Origin: Paralichthys olivaceus
Taxonomy: Eukaryota; Chordata; Actinopteri; Pleuronectiformes; Paralichthyidae
Direction: 5' to 3'
Length of the DNA: 64,000 bases
NCBI RefSeq assembly: GCF_024713975.1
Contig: NC_091112.1
Span: forward strand, 3,537,001 to 3,601,000
Each line of letters opens with the position of its first letter. Positions within the stretch are counted from its first letter, which is position 1. This document shows positions 46,567 to 58,229 of the stretch, piece after piece. Both the position numbers and the translations under genes were made by a program. The notes under the pieces were generated by a model. That model was given only the letters and a program-made list of their open reading frames with translations. It did not search any database and was not told the origin of the DNA.

Positions 46567-47570
46567 TTTATTCAAACTCCTTAAGCCCCTTTTGTGGCAA
46601 ACCTAAACATTAAATATAGATTTAACGTCCTGAAACCTTTTTTTATTTCGTTTACAATCCCAGTTTCTTTCAAAAGGGTAACTCGATCAGAAACTATTTG
46701 CCATATAAGGTTAAGCAGTATAGATAATGGGTGGATGGATATCAAACCATATATATACAAGTGGAAAAAGTGACCTATTTAAAGATTTAATTCAGTGTCA
46801 ACCAGTTTCTCTCCTGGTCTATATTAAGGCTACTACTCATTAGGAGATTAAGAAATAAATCAATGCAATTTAATTGTTTTATCAGCTGCAATCAAACTGA
46901 TTTCATGGTCACATATTGACTTTATTTTTTTATTGCTAAATCCATGATTACAATGCCTGGTCGGTTTAAAGTACATAAAATGTTGACACCTGCACAGATT
47001 TGAGATTTAGGACACGTTACAAACTGGAACTTTTGTGAATAAATATATATATATCTTTATCATATAAGTCACATTTTTACATTGGTCTCTTTCTTCAAGT
47101 TTAATATTCGAGTTCTGTTCTGAGATGCACAAGGAAACACAAAAAAAACATTCAGATTATAGAGTTAAAACTGATTTTATATCTAATTAAAACCCCATTT
47201 GAATGAAGTGTATAAACAACATAATGTATAAATATCTACAGTGCTTGATAAAGGTTTTTGCATCACGTTCAGTTTTAACAGTTTTTCTTAAGGACTGATT
47301 TATGATATTAAAATACAACGTGACTGTTCAACAACATGCCACCGTGCACACAGGCTCCCTCGCTTCACCTGCAGCTTCCCTCTGCTCAGCGAAGGGTGAC
47401 GTTAGAGCAACAAGAGCGGAGCACAGAGGTCATGGGATTGTGAAAGTGAAGATTAAACGATTGACACAGAAAAGAAAACATTCCCTAGTCAATTGTTTGA
47501 GAGTAGAAGGTGCAAAGTCTGAGGTTAGATTGTGTCTTTGGCAGGAGAAGAGGAGGGGGTCAGGACCCTG
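46567..47570. other. convergent intergenic region, olah / slc9a3 3' ends
   Basis: AT-rich DNA between the two converging genes. A minus-strand AATAAA near 46923 is one possible end for slc9a3. No exon or RNA gene was recognised. Confidence 0.35.
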
Positions 47571-50500
47571 CTACATTTGGACATCGTCTTCTTCATAAGG
47601 AGGAGGTGGAGGTGGCGGCAGGTTGTCCATCTGCTGTCTGACAGGAGTGTCGGCAAGCATGAAGGAGTCAGTGGAGCGGCTGCTGGTGCGAAGAGGAGCC
47701 AGGCGCCGCAGGTTGCTGGGGGTCCACGGCAGCCTCACCTGGGCTCTCTGCGAAGGGGCCACCGTGCTGCTGTCGTGCTCGGCCTCCGCCAGCCACGGGG
47801 GGATCTGCACCGTGGACATGGAGTCTATGTCCGGCATGAAGGCCGGGTTCTCGATTCCAGCTGGATGAAAGATAAAAGTGTCTTAGTGCTGACAGGATTT
47901 GAAGGTTTAACATAACATCAACAAGGTGACAGATGTATTTTACCTCCTGCTCTGTAGGTGACCCTCATGGGGAATGAATCTCCAGATGCGTTGTAGCCAG
48001 AGGCCCTGTCTCCCTCTGAGGAGAACTCAAAATCTAGAAAAGAAAAAGGGAACAAAAAACTTTTCAAGAAGAACTTTTTTAGTTGAATAAAACTCAAACA
48101 TGCAAACATACAAACCTTCATCTCCTGACTGGTAGCTTTTACCTTTGTCCGGTGTTTTTCCATTCGACATCTGCAGATTGAGATAAAGAGAAAGAAAAAA
48201 GAACACAGAGTTTGTAAATTACATCTTAAAACTAAGAAAAAATTTAAATAAGAACATGATTTAACCATCATACCAATATAAATATCTACATTGAAATGTT
48301 AAAATATTAAATACATTGAAATATAGTAAAAATAAATAAATATTTTAATACATTTTATATATTAATTGTTTTGTATTAAATATAAAATATTTGATCATGT
48401 ATTCCTACTCGAATGGATTTAACAAGTTTAAAATAAAGTAAATATTTATAGCAACCAGATATCGACTTATAATAGATAACAAACCAATTAAATACACTTT
48501 ACTTAAATATATGTTTCTAAATAATGTTCTAAATATATTAAATACGAAAGGTAAAAGGTTAGTTTCTATCTTATCAGAAAAATTATTCTGAATCATTGAA
48601 AATGAAACACTGAGGTGCGGCTTCTAAATACACATCCATATAAATGTTAAACATTATCTAAGGAACTCTGACCTTTTGCTGCTGTTCTTTCTGTTTGTGC
48701 TTAGTTATCTTCTTTGGTGGAGCGACGCCCATCTTTGCAGACTTGAAGGACTCCAGACGACTCCTCATTGTCCTCTGGAAGATTTCCTGCACCTCGTTTT
48801 CATCCTCATTGACGTTAAAATGGCTCCGGCTGTACCTGTGTCTGTGCTGCAAAGCAAAAAAAACAAGAGACGAGCAGAGTGAGAGTCAGGGAGGACGATC
48901 TGAGGATTTGATTCGGACACTTGTAATGATAATGTGTTCACCTGTTTCCTGCCTTTGTACAGATGCTGTTGCAGCAGGTGATGAGAGTTGATGCCCTCAG
49001 TTTCTCTCATTCCCTTCATAGTCTGCTCGTGCATATCCAGGCTCACTGATGGCACAGGGTCTCTTCTACAGGGAGAACACATCATGTCAGTCACAGTTCA
49101 CAGCAAAATTAGACAAAAAAGAAATGATGCAAGAAAAAATGCTGCGACTGCTTGAGGTCACCAGGTGGCAGTAGGATCTAGTTTCCAGGCTGTGAATAGT
49201 TGATATGCTTTTGTTATCTGTATCTTTAAATACATTTATTTTTTAATTTCAGCATTGGAATGAAACCTCCAGTAACAAAGTTTTGTTTTGTCCCTGTCAG
49301 TTGGTTTTTCAGTATAATTACACAACTGATCACGACAGAGGAAAGAACCCGTTACATTTTGGGTTGGAACTGGACATAGTGGAGGATAAAGAAAGGTTTT
49401 TTCACTTTCTTTAATATTTTAATGGATCATGAGGAAAACAAATGTATGCAATTTGGTGCAGATCCAAATAAAAATCTGGATCTGGTGGATTTAAATGTGG
49501 TTTCATAAGGAGACTGTGGGACCTTGGTGGAGGTATGAACTCTAACAGGTCGGTAAAAGAGTTTGTTCACACACAGTCATGTCAACAACCTCTCAGTTCT
49601 TCAGTGACTGTTGGGAATGAGGTTAAAGTGTTTGCTCACCTCACGTCAGACACACTGCTGTGATCTTCCGTCATGTCGGCCATGATGTCAGGCATCACCT
49701 CTGAGAACTCGTCACCAAACTTTTTCTTGAAGTCCACGGATGCTCTTTCATTGCGGACAAACTCCAGAGAGCCTCTGCGCTCACCCTGCACCAACAGGAC
49801 GAGAGATCACTTCCTTTAACACTCCTGCACCTCATCCTACAGCTGTGACCTTTAATGTGCACGTGGTCCTCACCTCGGCCACATAGCTCATGGCGTCCTT
49901 GAGGTTCAGCTGATGGAAGACGCTGAACACGTGGTCGCGGTTCTTCCTCGCCGATGGCTTCATCAGCAGCCCCGTCATCCACTTGTCCTCAAAATGTTTC
50001 CACCTTCACAACAAAAGAACGAACAATCTTACAAACATACAATCGAGACATTTTCCTGTTAAATCATTTAAGGCGTCTTTACGCACTTGTCCCTCATGTA
50101 GTTGTGTCCAATTTGTCCAGAGATGTCTTCTATGGCAATGAGCAAGTGATCAAACACCTAAATCAACAGAGAGAGAAAGACTTGAATTATTACACAGGAA
50201 ACTATAAAAGGTGAAATGAGAACATTTTGAGTTTTACCTTGTTCTGCACTTTTTCTATGAGTGTGAGCTCAGATACTTTAGCTCTCTTTACTTTCAGCCA
50301 TGTGACCAGAGGTTTCATGGTGATTCCCTGCAGAAGAAAGAGTTTCCAGCATGAGTATGTGAAATGACGCTGCACAAAAAACAAAACAAGTGTTCTTACA
50401 TTCTGTTGTGGCTAAAAAACAAGAGCGGTCACCTGAAGAATGACAGTGAAGTAGACAACAATGAGAGTGGTGCTTATCATCAGATTCTTCTCCTTTATCT

Positions 50501-53500
50501 TGCTCTCGTCCAGCATCACAGCCAGGCCGTACGCCACAGCCCCTCGCAGGCCACCGTAGCTCATAATCACCTGATCGATGAACCCTACGGGGACCAGCCT
50601 GAACTTGTTCAGGATCCAGGTGAGGAAAAAGACACCTGTAGTGCACACACACAGTTTTCAGATTGAGTAATAGTTTCTTCTCAAACGTGACAGCAGAAGA
50701 GAAAAATCTCACCAATTATTCTGTACACAAAGATGAAGAGGAGCGTGAGGAGGATGAAGCCGGTGTTCCACACCCAGATTTCCTTGTCGATGGCCGAGAT
50801 GCCGAGGAAGACGAAGATGATGGTTTCTGATCCGTTGGCCAGAACCTTCATGGTATATCTGACCGTTTCGACGGACCTCTCGTCCATGTTTGCATTGATG
50901 TACTTCTGGCAGCAAATACCACAGAAGACGATCCTGTGGACAAAAACACAAACGTTATAATTCAATTCAAGCAGAATTCATGAAACAAAGTAGTAGTATT
51001 TTTCATGAAATACTAACGAGAGGATGGCAGACAAGGAGAGCATCTCAGCGGTCAGGTAGGAGAGGTATCCCAGGATAAAGACGAAGCCCGGCTCGATGAT
51101 CTGGATGTTTTTAGTCCATCTGGTCAGAAGAGAGATCAGCAGGCCGAACACAAAGCCCATGAGGGAACCTCCAAACGCCACCACAAAGAAGGAAACTGAA
51201 CAGAGACACAAAAAAAGAACAACTTGGATTTTATGCGTGCCCATACAGCATCTGTTAAACCAGCCGTGTCCACCGAGCCACATCTCACCTATCCCTTTAA
51301 TGATCTCCACAGCATCGATCTGGGATCCTCCCAGTGACACAAATGCATCAAATACATTGAAGAGCACCTGAAAGAAGAAGCAGAAGAAAGTGAGTTCTGC
51401 AGATGTAGAGATCTCATATCTACGGCTTTTGTTTAAAAGTTATTTCACTTTTTTTATTTTTATCCAGGTGCAGATTTGTTCTGTCTCTGATGATCAGGTC
51501 AGAGTGTTTGAAAGATGTGGAAACTTCAAAGTGACACGTTCTTATTTACATATATAAGCTAAGCAAACTTTATTTCTAGATCAACCGCCTCAAAGAGCAG
51601 ATTGACAGAAGTTCAGGAAAGACCTCAGTTACACTTCACGTCTTGTAGCTGTGCTTTGTTTGTCCTGTGATCGATGTGTCAGCGACTCAGGCTGTTCTGC
51701 TTCTTAGGTCACCTGAGGTAAAGCCTCATTGTTGCATACGAACCACTGTCACGCCGTCGTTGAGGAGCGACTCTCCAAACACCATGATGAAGAGGACCTC
51801 ATTGACGTGGACTTGCTCAAACACGGCAATGACGGCCACGGGGTCCACGGCGGCGATCAGACTGCCGAAAAGAAGATACTGCAACAGGCCGATGTCAAGA
51901 TCACCTGCAGCAGAGGAAGCCCAGGGGATTTTTGTAAGAAGTAAAGTGAATAAACAAAGTCATGTAAAATAAAGCCGGCAGCTTTCTGCAGTGATCCAAT
52001 AGCCCTAATTTCCACTTCTCTATGAATGGCTGCTACTTCCCCCTTGAGGACCCCAATGGAGGAGGGCCTGAGATGCTGCAGCTGTCGACATGAAATAAAG
52101 AGAAAGTCTCACCCATGGCTCCTCCCTTGTGACACCCCCACAGCGACAGCCCCACGCTGGCGGCGTTCCAGCAGGTCCCGATGATGGCGTAGATCAGGAT
52201 GGCCCCCAGGTTGCTGAAGAAGAGCTTGTTGGGCATGGCGTAGCCCGCGTCCAGGATGACTTGAGGCAGCAGGTATAAGAAGAAGACCGTTGGGGTGAGC
52301 TTGAACGTCTGCACCTTGTCGGCGCCCCAAATCATCCCACCCAGGATGAAGCCGAAGCAGATGAGCAGGGCGCTCTCTGGGATCACGCTGGTCACATGGT
52401 GGTTGGCCTCGATGACTGAGAAGAGAAAGGAAAAGACAAAAAGGACAAAGATAAGTTGTCCTAAATGTAATGTGGGTTTCCACACAGGAACCATAAACCA
52501 ATAAATTGCCAAACCCCTCTTCAGATTTTGGAGTTGGACCAGCAGGTTTTGGTCACTGAGTTGAAACTAAACCATAAATCTAAAACTTGAGAGGTTGCAA
52601 AACTTGCAAATGATCAACTGATGCACTTGGCTGAGGCGGTGTCACTTTTTCGTTCGGGAATATGATTAACCATGGCAGTGTCCGGAAAGGTTCACAAATC
52701 TTGAGGCCTCTTGACTTAATGGCCCGAGAAAGTGTCACTAAAGCTTATTTAATAATAAAAACCCACTGATCCATGGCAATAGGCCCATTTAATAATAAAT
52801 GTTGATTTCTTTCTCCAGGCCCACAGAGGTTTAGACATTTATCCTAATGATATATGCCATTGGAAAGTAGTTGAAGATTAAGTAGAGGAAACGCTGGTCT
52901 GTTATACAGAATTTCAGGGCTGAATTTATCTTTGTGCATTCATGGAAGTCGAACAAATGTGTTAGCTCCGACAGTCCGGGTTATTTGGACCTGCAAGAAA
53001 GGCTGCTATTGGAAAAGCAAACTAAAATGTCACTCAGTAGAGGACATACCTCAATAAATGTCCCATCTCAAAATGTTAAAGAAAGTGAAAAAAGACTCCG
53101 CACTAAAATTTAAAGTGTGGGTCTTTGGGTCACACTTCACCCCTGCACAAAATTTCATGTAGAGACTTGAGACTGGGCAGTTTATTCCCAAATATACTTT
53201 GTAAAACTCTGTCCTCGCAATAAGCTTCTTTCTATGACTGAACATAACAATATGCAACAGAGTTGAAATAGTTTTAGTTATGTGCCCAAAGACTAAATGT
53301 GCTGAGGATTGAACCACCAACCACTTAGGTGCCGACCCTCTTTTCCTCCTGAGCCACAGCTGCCTCCTGTCATTGCCTCCAACAGGCAGACGCTTCACTG
53401 TGGGACCTTCATTCACCTGCGATCTACATCTGCCAGACTACATCACTGAGAAAAACTCTTTCCTGGCACATTTCATTTACGTACCCAACTTAGCCAAACC

Positions 53501-53746
53501 AGCCACCAATATCCACAACGCAATCAGATAGGGGGCCTCCACATGGTGCCACTTAAAGGTCACGATGGGCACTGTGGTGACGGAGCCGTGACCATGGTCG
53601 GTCCCATTCGAGTTCGTTTTGGGCTCCGAAGGCCTGAGGGGAGGTTCTCCATGTGTCAGCACAGATTCGTCCTTCGCGCCTGAGACGGGCCACGCCAGCA
53701 GCACCGACCCCAACAGCAGCAGACGCACATATCCACAGCGTCGCAT
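47571..53746 (-). CDS. slc9a3: sodium/hydrogen exchanger 3 (NHE3)
   Basis: Apical Na+/H+ antiporter; in fish ionocytes and in kidney it takes up Na+ and excretes acid. Exons 53485-53746, 52113-52415, 51744-51904, 51289-51367, 51018-51195, 50713-50933, 50433-50635, 50238-50327, 50087-50157, 49874-50003, 49640-49785, 48942-49065, 48673-48846, 48116-48170, 47944-48033 and 47571-47860 give 858 aa. A signal-like N-terminus ([19 protein letters not shown]) precedes a short luminal loop and TWHH-like [15 protein letters not shown]. The transport core contains [14 protein letters not shown] with the essential Asn-Asp pair and [14 protein letters not shown]. The cytosolic tail has [19 protein letters not shown] and a NHE3-type distal part ([13 protein letters not shown]). 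The tail ends in a Pro run with PPPY and then EEDDVQM. An upstream ATG at 53806 is also in frame. NHE2 or a lineage-specific NHE3 duplicate are the alternatives. Confidence 0.9.
49290..49545 (+). mobile_element. interspersed repeat, family 1, copy 3
   Basis: The block gatccaaataaaaatctgga...ggtttcataaggagactgtgg matches 42594-42665, and ttttttcactttctttaat precedes it. It lies in an intron of slc9a3 between exons 11 and 12 and has no coding content. Confidence 0.6.
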
Positions 53747-53959
53747 TTGATCAAGTAAATCCGTCTCACTCCAAAAAAAAGGTTCCTCTGTCTTTGCTTG
53801 TACCACCTCTGATGCACGTTGCTTTTGATCTTTTCACTACCCTCTTATTTCTGATTCATCTCTCCATCCCAGTCTGTATCTTTGTGTCCTCGCTCCTCCC
53901 ACAGGCTGAGGTCAGCAGCGGTGCAGTGAATATAGTAGCGTGCAGGACGCCGGACTCAG

Positions 53960-53970
53960 CCTTTTATATG
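53960..53970 (-). promoter_or_regulatory. slc9a3: TATA box upstream of slc9a3 first exon (proximal)
   Basis: The minus strand reads CATATAAAAGG here, a good TATA box about 155-215 bases before the candidate start codons at 53806 and 53746. It implies that the proximal first exon has its own promoter. Confidence 0.6.
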
Positions 53971-53984
53971 TACAGTATCTCCTC

Positions 53985-54022
53985 TGTGTGTGTGTGTGTT
54001 TGTGTGAGTGTGAGTGTGTCTT
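53985..54022. repeat. (TG)n-rich microsatellite
   Basis: Interrupted TG repeats just upstream of the slc9a3 proximal promoter. Confidence 0.85.
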
Positions 54023-54029
54023 TAGGTTG

Positions 54030-55539
54030 CAGTTTAAATGGGGGAAGTAACGGATGATTGGGAAATGTCTCCAGTTATTCAGTCACGTTTGAAACACTCA
54101 CCAGTCATTGCTTTGTTGTGCTTTCCGGTGTCTAACGCATTTGTGTGTGTGAGATGGGTCATCTGGTCATTCGATAGCTGCTGAACAAATATACCTGTGC
54201 ATGTGTTGAGGAATATTTCCCCTGGCTTCATCTCCAGGCTTTGTGCTCAGCAATGATTGACGCTGACGTTACTCAATCTTGGTTAAAGACTCCCCTCACA
54301 CTCTCACTCAAAATCCAAATCAGTCACATCAGACTGGGAATTTATTCCAGGCTTGAAAAAAGCCTCCATTAACATATGACACAGCTATGACTCAGTCAAT
54401 AAGATTATCTCTTTGTTTTGTCCTGAGATTTTGTGTGACACAGTTTTAAAGGTAAAGTCTGGTGATGTTTTATGCTTTGAAGTCAACAAATGCCACAAAA
54501 AGACCAAAACCAATAATAAATCACAAAGTAAATTCCACGTGCACGTTTAAATGTTGCTTGAACATTCATTTATTATTATCTATGTGTCATCATGCTGTTT
54601 TATATATTTGCTCATGTTCCAAAATGTGTACAACCCTACAAGGGAGGTTTCATGAGTTTCTAATTTCTAAACTTTTTTCCACTTGGAAAGCACATTGGAC
54701 TTAAATGTGCTATTTAAATAACATTTATTCTTGTTGTTTATTATTATATTCATCACCTGTATTTTACAAATGGGCTCAGGCCTGATTAATTGTGGAAAGA
54801 AACGGAAAAACATTTTTGATCTTTTCATTCATCGACAATAAGAAAACTAAAGAGCAACAGCAGCCTTATCATTTAAATACTCTACAATAAGACTGTGCAT
54901 TGATTGATGACACAAGCATCTCCCCACAGTGAAGTTATATTAACCCACACTGTGAATTCCCATAAACGTTGATTCAGTTGCTGCGTGATGACTGGATGTT
55001 TTCTTTGGCCAACTGTCCCGTCCTGTTTGAGCAAGACAAGGGACAATAGCCTCATTGGCGATGATGAACTGGTTTGATGATTAGCTCTCACACAGGTGCC
55101 CGTCTGTGCATCTGCTAAGAGCAACTTAAAAACTGTTGGATTAGGTTATGTATTAAACTTTGGAGTTGGAATAAGTTCACGTTTGTTCATCCAGTTGCAG
55201 AATATCTTCAGTCTTGTTGGTTTTAAACGCTGTAAATCATAATTATAGGAACATTTAGCTGCTCCGTCAAGCAATAACCTTATTAACTAATGACCTAATA
55301 CAGCCTGCTTAACGGAGGCTGCACTTTAACTGTAACTTTTTATTCATTCAGAAATGGCCACAGCTCAGTGCATGCTCCAAAGACAGGTCAACTTCACAGA
55401 GAAGTCAGACAGAGGTTATTCTAAGACGGGGAGGTACGGTAGTTACAGTTAAAGGTTGTTGTGTCATGGTTTGTTGTGTCAATTAAGTGTCTCATCTCTG
55501 ACCTCACACACAAATGCTTAAGAAGTTAAATTATTATAT

Positions 55540-55574
<35 letters not shown>

Positions 55575-57590
55575 ATTATATCATTCTGAGACATGAAGTT
55601 AAATTTGTTAAATTTGATAATATTCATTGATCAACAGACAAAACACATTCAATGAGCCACACCTAGCTGAACAGGCTCATTTTAAGCTGTTGTTAAGGCA
55701 ACTAGAAATAAAATAAAGTGACCTATCATATATAATTACAAATATATATGGTTAATTCTAATGCAGTATAGTGCACATTATCCAAACTAACGGTACAACA
55801 AGCCCACGCAGAGGGTCCTGACTGATAAAAGAAGCATTGTACGTCTACAAAGAGGAAATAAGATCAACTGGTGCCATTGTCTGCGCTTTACAAACCCACG
55901 ATGAGTGAGTGTAGCGATAACATTAATAATGTGTTGGTTCGTGTATGAGACTTCTCAGCAGTCCACTGAAATTCACAGCAGCGAGCGATCAAAGGTTTAT
56001 CCCACCCATTGTTTTCACATCTATAAAAGTTTGATCCCATCATAAAACAGCAGACTTAGTGGTGACACTTCAGAGTTTCTCGTGCTAATATTTACCTCCT
56101 TACAGCTTTTGGTATTTCTAAAGTTTAAGTGATTCCAAGTGCAAACTCTAAAATTGATTGAGCAACGGTGGGGGTTAGGGGAACTGTGGTTTTATTGTTG
56201 AAAGGTGAGACCTGCGGTTTCCTCTGCGGTCTTTTGTAATCTATTTTAATCCAAGAAATATTTTATAAATAACTACATTTGCACTTCTGGTATGTGGCAC
56301 TTGGTTTCTATGATCCTTGTCAGTGCCAAAGGAACCGAGGACAACCAGTAAAAAACACTTTTAAAGGAAACTTTACCGACCTCTTTAGCTTGAAGTTCTT
56401 TTAATCATTTTGATCTATATGCTTTATTTTATTTAAATTTAAGTCATTTAATTTATTTTAATTCTATTGTCGTATTTCAAATGTATTGTTTGGCTCCGTG
56501 TATTGCAAGTTTGCATGAAAGGAGCTTTATGAATAAAGTGTGATTTAAACTTTAACAATGTATTTTACAGTGTTTGACCACAGAATTTAATTTGTGGACA
56601 TTTGTTTCCACGAAAACTCGAAGGAAACGTGTCTGTGTCTTCAGAATCAGCTGCTAAAACATCAATTACACATTTCTCTGTTTTCACTCATAATCACTTA
56701 ACTTTGTTACAAAACACTACTGTAACATTTTCAGCGTACATAGACAAAACAGACACTGACATTAAAACATCTACTGTAGCTACTTGCAGACAAATAAAGA
56801 AGTCAGCAGGCTGTGTCTGTTTTCACGGATTTTCCTGCATCTTATACAGAAAACCATTGTCCCCTATTTATGTCCGAGGAGGTGTATACAAACACATGCA
56901 CGCACACATTAGAGGACGCTCATTCATTTACATTGTCCACATTGCCTATTCTCGCCTGTTGTGTACACACAAAATGCTCATGACAATTTTCTGTGATCAC
57001 AACAGGACGAGGGAAGAACCGAGGCCTCGTCAGGTGTGAAGCATAACAGAGGTCAAACTGTTGAATCCAGTGTTTCACAAGTGGGTTTAGTCCAGGTCCG
57101 ATCACAGCTTTTCAACTTGAGACATGCAGCTTGACTCTGGGTGTCGGTTTTTATCAAAGCCACCTCAGACATGAATGGATCGGTGGTAATCAAACCCCTA
57201 CGTATTAGAAGAAGGTTGGGAAACATGAGGATAAATGAAACTTCACCTTGACAGTCCTGCACTCTGCTCACTGACAAACGTCCTAATCAATCAGATCCTG
57301 CTCCAAATCTTTTCTAATGAGAGAAACTCACGCTTCACATTATTCTGCATGATGGTAAAGTGAATATCTGGACTCGTGGTCAGAACACGACATCTGAGGC
57401 TGAGCTGTTGGAGGTTAGTTTTCACTATTTCTTTGTAATTTAACCAGATTATTCAATATTATAAATTGTTTTAACAGCCCTGCACTATTCCCACATTAAA
57501 GCAAACATAAGCTTCTTTTCAAATGTCTCTCTAAGGCACTGAAATATGTTTGTTTCAGGTTTTTTTGAAATACGATAAAGTCAGGACCCA
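54030..57590. other. region between the two slc9a3 first exons
   Basis: About 3.5 kb of AT-rich DNA. I searched it for further exchanger exons on the minus strand, such as transmembrane segments 2-5 or the ESLLND motif, and found none. A compound (AT)n(GT)n repeat lies at 55539-55574. The open frames here lack any recognisable domain. Confidence 0.55.
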
Positions 57591-57625
57591 TCAGCTCTCC
57601 GTGGACCGGACTTGGTGGAACTCAC

Positions 57626-57959
57626 TGATTTTGCAGAGCCAGCTGACCAGGATCCACAGAGCCACCAGGTACGGGGTGGAGACATGGTGCCACCTCCAGG
57701 TCACAATTGGCAGGGTGGTGATGGGCCCCCCGCCGTGACCATCACCAGTGTCTCCGTGACCAGTGTCTCCATGACCAGCGTCTCCGGTTGTGTCATGGCC
57801 TGATTCTGTGTCGTGCCCCGAGGCCGGACTTGAGCTTGAGGTGTCCTCATGACCACTGCTGGGCTCCGTTGTCCCTGCCTCCTCATTGGCCAGGCTCGGA
57901 CCTCTGGACACCAGCAGCAACACGGACAGAAACAGTGCAAATCTCCAGGTAGAAGCCAT
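57626..57959 (-). CDS. slc9a3: alternative or relic first exon of an NHE3-type exchanger
   Basis: On the minus strand a start codon (57959; 57980 is also in frame) opens a signal-peptide-like MASTWRFALFLSVLLLVS. It is followed by a Glu/Ser/His/Gly-rich segment with repeated GHGDT units and then ITTLPIVTWRWHHVSTPYLV and ALWILVSWLCKI, the same first membrane segment as the proximal exon at 53485-53746. The exon ends with a good donor (ATCA/GTGAGT) in phase 1, the same phase as the proximal exon, so splicing to 52415 would give an in-frame 882-aa protein. No other exchanger exons exist between it and the proximal exon. It is therefore either an alternative first exon with a separate promoter or a remnant of a duplicated gene. 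Confidence 0.75.
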
Positions 57960-58229
57960 GTTTGTCGGAGAACGTTTCACAAACTCTTGGGCAAGTGTAA
58001 TTTATGTTGACTCAAGTGCTCGGGTTGTGGGCAAGTCTCTCATTCATTCATCTCCTGCGTCTCCTCCTTCGCTCTCAGGTCTCTTTCACCCTCTCACTCT
58101 GTTCTTACATCTTTCCCTGGCTCTCCTCTCTGCGCTCCTCTCTTTTGACAGAAGGTGAAGCTCAGCCCATCCTGAGGCTTCCCTGTCACCTCCCACTTTG
58201 TACCCAGCCCAGCTAGTTTGGCCACTTTA

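Noticed and set aside
56602-57039. 145-codon plus-strand frame between the slc9a3 first exons
   Set aside because: AT-rich, no recognisable domain, no acceptor or donor logic, and no promoter-like sequence before it.
53977-57590. A complete second NHE gene between the two first exons
   Set aside because: No exchanger motifs for the second and later membrane segments were found in this interval, so only a lone first exon is supported.
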